From assembly GCA_013695295.1 (NCBI GenBank), contig JACDAS010000129.1, positions 1-15,538 on the forward strand: 15,538 bases of DNA, written 5' to 3'. The notes under the pieces were generated by a model that saw only the letters and a list, made by a program, of their open reading frames with translations, was not told the DNA's origin and did no database searches. Source of the DNA: Actinomycetota bacterium. Lineage in GTDB: Bacteria; Actinomycetota; Thermoleophilia; Gaiellales; Gaiellaceae. A program made the position numbers and the translations under genes. Shown here one piece after another: positions 1 to 3,998 of the stretch (its first letter is position 1; each line of letters opens with the position of its first letter).

Positions 1-390
1 GAGCTGGCCCAGTTCGCGAAGGTCGTCAAGGCCCACGAGGTCGCGCACGTCGCGGCGCTCAAGGGTGCGCTCGGCGCCAAGGCCGTCAAGAAGCCGAAGT
101 TCAACTTCAAGGGCACGACGTCGAACCCGGCGAAGTTCGCCGCGACGGCTCAGGTCCTCGAGGACACCGGCGTCGCCGCGTACCTCGGCCAGGTCGGCAA
201 CATCAAGTCGAAGACGGTCCTCGCAGCGGCCGGCTCGATCCTGCCGGTCGAGGCGCGTCACGCCGCGTGGATCCGCGACATCAACGGCGGTCGGGGCAAG
301 AACAACCCCGCGCCCGCCGCGTTCGAGAAGGGCAAGACCGACAAGCAGATCCTCGCGATCGTCAAGTCGACCGGCTTCATCGTCGGCTGA
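1..390 (+). CDS. Ferritin-like domain protein, 3' part (5' end outside window)
   Basis: An open frame runs from base 1 to TGA at 388-390 and gives the last 129 residues. It is cut by the window edge, so start and any signal peptide are unseen. Spaced acidic and histidine residues fit a ferritin-like four-helix bundle: E13-x-x-H16 (HEVAHVAAL), E54 in a second helix (VLEDTGVAAY), and E84-x-x-H87 (LPVEARHAAWIR). This is the pattern of the Ferritin_2 (Pfam) type of bacterial ferritin-like domain, whose Glu/His residues may bind a di-metal centre. Many such proteins in actinobacteria are exported, often with a Tat signal. That would fit the tatA-tatC pair directly downstream, but it cannot be shown here. 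Substrate and role are unknown; metal storage, oxidation or stress protection are all possible. Confidence 0.75.
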   Translation, partial: ELAQFAKVVKAHEVAHVAALKGALGAKAVKKPKFNFKGTTSNPAKFAATAQVLEDTGVAAYLGQVGNIKSKTVLAAAGSILPVEARHAAWIRDINGGRGKNNPAPAAFEKGKTDKQILAIVKSTGFIVG

Positions 391-407
391 TCTTCCGGCC
401 GGATGCT

Positions 408-431
408 CGGGGGCGGCCTCGGCCGCCCCCG
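408..431 (+). terminator. GC-rich hairpin between ferritin-like gene and tatA
   Basis: A perfect 10-bp stem (408-417 with 422-431) closes a CTCG tetraloop, 17 bases after the stop of the ferritin-like gene and 24 bases before tatA. No T-run follows, so it is not a canonical intrinsic terminator. It could be an actinobacterial T-less terminator, an mRNA 3'-end stabiliser, or an attenuator between the two genes. Confidence 0.5.
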
Positions 432-442
432 CCGGCCCCACC

Positions 443-449
443 GAAAGGA
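443..449 (+). promoter_or_regulatory. Shine-Dalgarno of tatA
   Basis: The sequence GAAAGGA lies 6 bases before the ATG at 456. It fixes the start of tatA and excludes the longer in-frame reading from 267, which would overlap the preceding gene. Confidence 0.7.
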
Positions 450-455
450 CTTTCC

Positions 456-689
456 ATGCCAGGCTTCATCGGACTACCCGAGTTGATGCTGCTCGGACTC
501 GTCGTACTCCTCGTCTTCGGCCCGAAGCGGCTCCCGGAGATGGGACGCTCCATGGGTCGCGGCCTGCGCGAGTTCAAGGACTCCATCACCGGCGACAAGA
601 AGCACGTCGACGACGACGATGTCGCCGCGGGCCTCCCCCCGGCATTCGCCGAGGTCGTCCGCGCCGAAGAGATCCGGAAGGTCGCGTAG
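456..689 (+). CDS. tatA: Sec-independent protein translocase TatA
   Basis: A 77-residue protein with the TatA/E layout: a short periplasm-facing start (MPGFIGLPE), one membrane helix at about residues 7-21, the hinge FGPKRLPEMG (21-30), an amphipathic helix (about 31-45, GLREFKDSI), and a hydrophilic tail with an acidic run (VDDDDV, 51-56). TatA oligomers form the pore through which folded proteins with twin-arginine signals cross the cytoplasmic membrane, driven by the proton motive force and recruited by TatC. tatC follows 6 bases after the stop, so the two are surely co-transcribed. No tatB is present in the window. TatA and TatB are hard to tell apart by sequence alone, but the FGPKRLPE hinge and short tail favour TatA. 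Length is normal for the family. Confidence 0.92.
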   Translation: MPGFIGLPELMLLGLVVLLVFGPKRLPEMGRSMGRGLREFKDSITGDKKHVDDDDVAAGLPPAFAEVVRAEEIRKVA

Positions 690-695
690 CGCGTC

Positions 696-1457
696 ATGCT
701 CCTCCCGCGCCGTCTCGCGCACGGTCAGCCCGCGGAGCTCGTCGACCATCTCGGCGAGCTCCGCGCGCGCGTCCTCGTGTCGCTGATCGCCCTCGCGGTC
801 GGCTTCGGCGTCGCCTTCGCCTTCCACGAGCACCTCGTCGAGTGGCTGACGCGGCCGCTCCCGGACGGGCGCCGGCCCGTGACGCTCGGCGTCGCGGAGC
901 CCTTCACGACCTCGCTGAAGCTGAGCCTCGTCGCCGGCTTCGCACTGGCCTTCCCGATCATCCTCTGGCAGTTCTGGAGTTTCTTCGCGCCGGCGTTCCA
1001 GCGCAGCACCGAACGCGCCCTGGCGGGGTTCGTCGCGCTCGCGACGGTGCTGCTCGGCGCGGGCGTCGCCTTCGGCTACAAGATCGCGCTGCCGGCGTCG
1101 GTGAAATTTCTGACCAACTACGACTCCGAGCTCTACGACATCCAGGTGCGCGCGAGCAGCTACTACTCGTTCGCGCTGCTCGTGCTGGCCTCGGTCGGCG
1201 TCGTCTTCGAGCTGCCGATCTTCATCCTCGCGCTCGTCCGGCTGGGGATCACCTCCACAGCCAAGCTGCGCCGAAACCGGCGGATCGGTTACGTGGCGGT
1301 CGCAGCGCTCGCGGTCGCGCTCCCGGGGGTCGACCCGGTGACGACGGCGATGGAGATGATCCCGCTCGTCATCCTCTTCGAGGCTTCGATCTGGTTCTCG
1401 TTGATCTTCGAGCGCCGCTGGCTGGCTGCCGCGCAGGCCGCGCCGAGCGGCGCCTAG
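696..1457 (+). CDS. tatC: Twin-arginine translocase subunit TatC
   Basis: A 253-residue polytopic membrane protein. The N-terminal signature HLGELR (18-23) precedes the first membrane helix (about 25-43). The conserved E68-P-F follows in the first external loop; its equivalent in E. coli TatC (E103) helps bind the twin-arginine signal. FELPIF (171-176) carries the family's conserved intramembrane glutamate (E172). Hydrophobic stretches near 76-97, 108-130, 156-178, 195-210 and 218-236 complete the usual six helices. TatC is the receptor for Tat signal peptides and the scaffold for TatA. The ATG at 696 lies 6 bases after the tatA stop. The nearest purine-rich stretch (GGAAGG, 675-680) is 15 bases upstream, so translation is probably coupled to tatA. 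The C-terminal tail is short (about 16 residues). Confidence 0.95.
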   Translation: MLLPRRLAHGQPAELVDHLGELRARVLVSLIALAVGFGVAFAFHEHLVEWLTRPLPDGRRPVTLGVAEPFTTSLKLSLVAGFALAFPIILWQFWSFFAPAFQRSTERALAGFVALATVLLGAGVAFGYKIALPASVKFLTNYDSELYDIQVRASSYYSFALLVLASVGVVFELPIFILALVRLGITSTAKLRRNRRIGYVAVAALAVALPGVDPVTTAMEMIPLVILFEASIWFSLIFERRWLAAAQAAPSGA

Positions 1458-1465
1458 CCCGCCTC

Positions 1466-2548
1466 CTAGAGAGCCGCCCAGACCTCGAGCTTCGACCGCG
1501 TCCGCCGGATCACTTCGTCGGTGAAGTCGGAGGTCGAGTCGTGGCCGCCCAGGTCGGCGGTGCGGATGCCGTCGGCGACCGCCTCCAGCGAGGCCTCCCG
1601 GATGGCGCGCGAGGCCGTGCGCGCCTGCTCGCCGCCGTGGCCGAGCAGCGCCGCTCCCGCGAGGATCATCGCCATCGGGTTGGCGACGTTCTTGCCCTTG
1701 AGGGACGGTGCCGTCCCGTGCGCGGCCTCGGCCATCAGCGCACAGGTCACGAGCTCGCCATCCGGCCCGTCCTCGAACGCGATCAGCATCGACTCCGAGC
1801 CGGCGATCGAGCCGAAGAGCGGCAGGACGAGGTCCGAGAGGATGTCGCCGTCCCGGTTCAGAGCGGGGATCACGAGCGGCTCCCCGGTCGAGGCGATCAG
1901 GAGCGCGAAGGTCGCGTCGATCAACTGCGGGTCGTAGCGGACGTCCGGATGCCGTCCCGCGGCGGCGTCCATCTCCTCCTTCAGCATTCCTTCGTAGGTC
2001 GGGCTGACGGTGTACTTGGGCCCACCGAAGACCTTCGCATGGCTCTGCTCGGCCTGCCGGAACGCGTACTCGGCGACTCCACGGCAGATCCGCCGCTCGA
2101 TTCGCTCGGTGCGGAACGCGACCTCGGCGTCGCCCTCCCCCTCCCGCCATTCCTTCGCGCCGTAGGCGTCGCCGACCGCCATCCTCACGATCGAGATCGG
2201 ATGGTGCGCGCCGCCGAGCGGGACGACGCCGGGGATGCGGCGGCCGGTCCGGACGATCACCCGACCGCCGATCTCCTCGCGGAGGAGCCGGTTCGGCGAC
2301 CCGACGTCGTCTCGCACCTCGGGTGTGATCGTCGCGGCCTTCAGGCCGAGCCCCGCCTTGCGGACCGCGGCCGCAGCCTCGTGGACGATCCCGTTGTTCG
2401 TCGCCCGCCGGTTCTCGAGGGAGAGGTCGAACCGCTCGAAACGGACGTCGAAGCCGATCACGTCCGCCACCAGGACCCGCAATGCCTCCTCGAGCAGCTC
2501 CTGCCCGGTGTCGTCTCCCTCGAGCACCACGATCGTGCGGCCGTCCAT
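1466..2548 (-). CDS. Isocitrate/isopropylmalate dehydrogenase family protein, probably isocitrate dehydrogenase
   Basis: A 360-residue beta-decarboxylating dehydrogenase. Residues that I could line up with E. coli Icd are S84, N86, R90 and R100 (SPNRLLR plus R ten residues on; E. coli S113, N115, R119, R129), R122 and Y129 (IVRMAVGDAY; R153, Y160), K178, and metal ligands D211, D235 and D239 (DGDILSD). HGTAP (277-281) and GKNVANP (285-291) form the cofactor loop. The S-x-N-x-x-x-R pattern favours isocitrate over isopropylmalate, which would make it a citric-acid-cycle enzyme giving 2-oxoglutarate and CO2. The two residues after HGTAP, which are K-Y in the E. coli NADP enzyme and usually D-I in NAD enzymes, are S282-L283 here, so cofactor choice is open. 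The gene converges on tatC (8 bases apart) and diverges from the topoisomerase gene. It has no Shine-Dalgarno; see the -10 box at 2557-2562. No leuB-type neighbours support leucine synthesis. Confidence 0.85.
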   Translation of the reverse strand: MDGRTIVVLEGDDTGQELLEEALRVLVADVIGFDVRFERFDLSLENRRATNNGIVHEAAAAVRKAGLGLKAATITPEVRDDVGSPNRLLREEIGGRVIVRTGRRIPGVVPLGGAHHPISIVRMAVGDAYGAKEWREGEGDAEVAFRTERIERRICRGVAEYAFRQAEQSHAKVFGGPKYTVSPTYEGMLKEEMDAAAGRHPDVRYDPQLIDATFALLIASTGEPLVIPALNRDGDILSDLVLPLFGSIAGSESMLIAFEDGPDGELVTCALMAEAAHGTAPSLKGKNVANPMAMILAGAALLGHGGEQARTASRAIREASLEAVADGIRTADLGGHDSTSDFTDEVIRRTRSKLEVWAAL

Positions 2549-2556
2549 GGGGCGCG

Positions 2557-2562
2557 ATTGTA
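2557..2562 (-). promoter_or_regulatory. Candidate -10 box of the dehydrogenase gene
   Basis: On the minus strand TACAAT (5/6 match to TATAAT) lies 8 bases before the ATG at 2548. Transcription would start at or within a base or two of the ATG, giving a leaderless mRNA, which fits the absence of a Shine-Dalgarno. No convincing -35 hexamer is seen 16-18 bases further upstream. Confidence 0.45.
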
Positions 2563-2600
2563 GATGCTTGCCCGGGGGGATTAGGGGCGCGGCCGCCGGG

Positions 2601-2609
2601 AGAGGAAGG
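2601..2609 (+). promoter_or_regulatory. Shine-Dalgarno of the topoisomerase gene
   Basis: AGAGGAAGG ends 4 bases before a GTG at 2614 and decides the start. The alternative upstream ATG at 2482 would run 67 bases into the divergent dehydrogenase gene and would add 44 residues unlike any topoisomerase. Confidence 0.7.
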
Positions 2610-2613
2610 CGCC

Positions 2614-3630
2614 GTGACGCGACTAGGAGGGTGGCGTCGCGTAGGGGTGCGGAAGCCGTTTCGCTACCTCGACGCGCGCGGGAGCCGGATCTCCGACCCG
2701 GCGAAGCTGGAGCGCATCGAGCTGCTCGTCATTCCTCCCGCCTGGCGCGAGGTCTGGATCTCGCCGCGGGCGAGCGCGAAGCTGCAGGCGACCGGGCTCG
2801 ACACCGCCGGCCGGCGGCAGTACCTCTACCATCCCGACTTCCGTGCGGCGCAGGAGCAGGCGAAATACGACAAGCTCCTTCGCTTCGCCGAGCACTTGCC
2901 GGATTTGCGGACCGCAATGGCAGAGCACATGAATCACGATCCGCTCGATCGCGAGCGGGTCAGCGCCATCGCCGTGCGCCTGATCAATCACGGGTGGTTC
3001 CGCGTCGGCTCCGAGCGGTACGCACGCGAATCGAAGACCTTCGGAATCACGACGCTGAACAAGGGGCACGTCGCCGTTCGGGGGAGCAAGATCGCCTTCA
3101 GTTTCCGGGGCAAGCACAAGGTCTGGGTGCGCACGGTCGTGGCGGACGCCGAGCTGGCGCTCGCGCTGCGTGAGCTCCACGCCCTTCCAGGCGGGAGACG
3201 GCTGTTCCGCTACGAGTGGGAGGGCAACCGCTACACGCTGACCTCGAAGCGGCTCAACGACTACATCCGGATCTACCAGGGCGACGAATTCACTGCCAAG
3301 GACTTCCGGACGTGGGGAGGCACGCTGGTGGCGGCACTCGCGTTCGCCGAGCGCGGCCCCGCCGAGTCGCCGGCGGAGCAGAAGCGAGCGGTCGTCACGG
3401 TCATGCGCATCGTCGCGGAGCGGCTCGGGAACACGCCCGCGGTTGCCAGAGCCTCGTACGTGAGCCCCGCGGTCGTGGAGCAGTACCTGGACGGCCGGAC
3501 GATCGAGGACTTCCGCCCGCGCCATCTCCGGGTGGTGGGAGCGCGCGATCTGGGTCTCGATCGCGAGGAGCAGGCACTGCTGAGCCTGCTCCGCTCGTGG
3601 CGAATCCGCCGGGCGCGACAGGCGGCGTAG
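2614..3630 (+). CDS. DNA topoisomerase IB (poxvirus-like type)
   Basis: A 338-residue protein (GTG start) of the short bacterial/poxvirus type IB topoisomerase family. It relaxes supercoils through a transient 3'-phosphotyrosine DNA link, without ATP or metal. All catalytic positions are present in order: R130 (WFRVGSERYA), K167 (FRGKHKV), R232 (KDFRTWGGT), N273 (LGNTPAVAR, where other members have His or Asn) and the nucleophile Y282 (ASYVSP). The N-terminal part (about 1-75) has the DNA-clamp domain features ISDPAKLERI, IPPAWREVWI and GRRQYLYH. Length is typical of bacterial homologues. The C-terminal tail after about residue 305 is basic (RSWRIRRARQ). It is the first gene of a plus-strand run that goes on to a zinc-ribbon protein, AddB, AddA and Nth. 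Confidence 0.93.
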   Translation: MTRLGGWRRVGVRKPFRYLDARGSRISDPAKLERIELLVIPPAWREVWISPRASAKLQATGLDTAGRRQYLYHPDFRAAQEQAKYDKLLRFAEHLPDLRTAMAEHMNHDPLDRERVSAIAVRLINHGWFRVGSERYARESKTFGITTLNKGHVAVRGSKIAFSFRGKHKVWVRTVVADAELALALRELHALPGGRRLFRYEWEGNRYTLTSKRLNDYIRIYQGDEFTAKDFRTWGGTLVAALAFAERGPAESPAEQKRAVVTVMRIVAERLGNTPAVARASYVSPAVVEQYLDGRTIEDFRPRHLRVVGARDLGLDREEQALLSLLRSWRIRRARQAA

Positions 3631-3677
3631 ATTCTCCTCGGAAATGTGGTTAAGGTTCCAGCACGCGAACTGCACGA

Positions 3678-3684
3678 GGGAGGA
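3678..3684 (+). promoter_or_regulatory. Shine-Dalgarno deciding a TTG start
   Basis: GGGAGGA ends 3 bases before TTG at 3688. It favours this TTG over the in-frame GTG at 3646, which has no such site. The resulting protein start (MARKTVLVCD) suits a small cytoplasmic zinc-ribbon protein. Confidence 0.6.
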
Positions 3685-3687
3685 ACA

Positions 3688-3885
3688 TTGGCTCGAAAAA
3701 CGGTGCTGGTATGTGACAAGTGCAATACCGAGGTCGGCGAGGGTCGCGGAGCGTCGCTGCGAGTGACGTTCACGGACGCCCGCCGGGGTGCGAAGGCCGC
3801 GGATCTCTGCGACTCCTGCGCCGGGGACATGCCGGGCCGCGCCGCCGCACGGCGCGGCCGCCGTCCGAAGGCAGCGCAGGTCTAG
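3688..3885 (+). CDS. Small zinc-ribbon protein with basic tail
   Basis: A 65-residue protein (TTG start) with two CxxC knuckles, C9-x-x-C12 (VCDKCN) and C41-x-x-C44 (LCDSCA), separated by a short beta-rich stretch (GASLRVTFTDARRG). This is a likely four-cysteine zinc ribbon. The tail is strongly basic (RAAARRGRRPKA, 51-62) and resembles an AT-hook or minor-groove-binding motif (RGR core), so nucleic-acid binding is plausible but unproven. No enzymatic domain can fit. Function is not recognised. It sits 57 bases after the topoisomerase gene and before a hairpin, so it probably shares a transcript with the topoisomerase and may be the last gene of that unit. Small zinc-ribbon proteins of this look are common in actinobacteria. 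Confidence 0.75.
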   Translation: MARKTVLVCDKCNTEVGEGRGASLRVTFTDARRGAKAADLCDSCAGDMPGRAAARRGRRPKAAQV

Positions 3886-3897
3886 GCGAGGTCTGAT

Positions 3898-3926
3898 TCG
3901 GGGGGTCGGGGCGACCCGCCCCCCGA
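3898..3926 (+). terminator. Strong hairpin with GCGA loop after the zinc-ribbon gene
   Basis: The arms 3898-3905 plus 3907-3910 pair with 3915-3926 (12 bp, one bulged T at 3906) around a GCGA tetraloop of the GNRA type. It begins 12 bases after the stop codon. No T-run follows. Position and strength suggest a T-less transcription terminator, or an mRNA-end stabiliser, separating the topoisomerase/zinc-ribbon unit from addB. Confidence 0.55.
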
Positions 3927-3951
3927 CATCCTCGCTCGTTCCGGCAGTTTC

Positions 3952-3969
3952 CTCCCGGGCAACCGGGAG
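3952..3969 (+). promoter_or_regulatory. Inverted repeat upstream of addB (possible operator or second hairpin)
   Basis: CTCCCGG and CCGGGAG form a perfect 7-bp inverted repeat around GCAA (again a GNRA loop if transcribed). It ends 17 bases before the candidate -10 box at 3987-3992, exactly where a -35 element would lie, and no good -35 is seen. It could be a repressor/activator site for the addB-addA transcript, or a second RNA hairpin of a termination region. Confidence 0.35.
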
Positions 3970-3986
3970 ACGTCCAGCCGCAGGTC

Positions 3987-3992
3987 TACGAT
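3987..3992 (+). promoter_or_regulatory. Candidate -10 box of addB
   Basis: TACGAT (fits TANNNT) lies 6 bases before the ATG at 3999. Together with the lack of a Shine-Dalgarno it suggests a leaderless addB-addA mRNA. No clear -35 is visible. Confidence 0.35.
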
Positions 3993-3998
3993 GGGTCG

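Noticed and set aside
474..2150. Long minus-strand open frame (558 codons) across tatA, tatC and part of the dehydrogenase gene
   Set aside because: It is Arg/Asp/Glu-rich low-complexity translation with no domain, and it lies antisense to tatA and tatC, whose proteins are clear. Such shadows are expected at this GC content.
65..2563. Long plus-strand open frame (832 codons) over the left part
   Set aside because: Arg/Ser/Pro-rich product without any motif. It overlaps four convincing genes in other frames.
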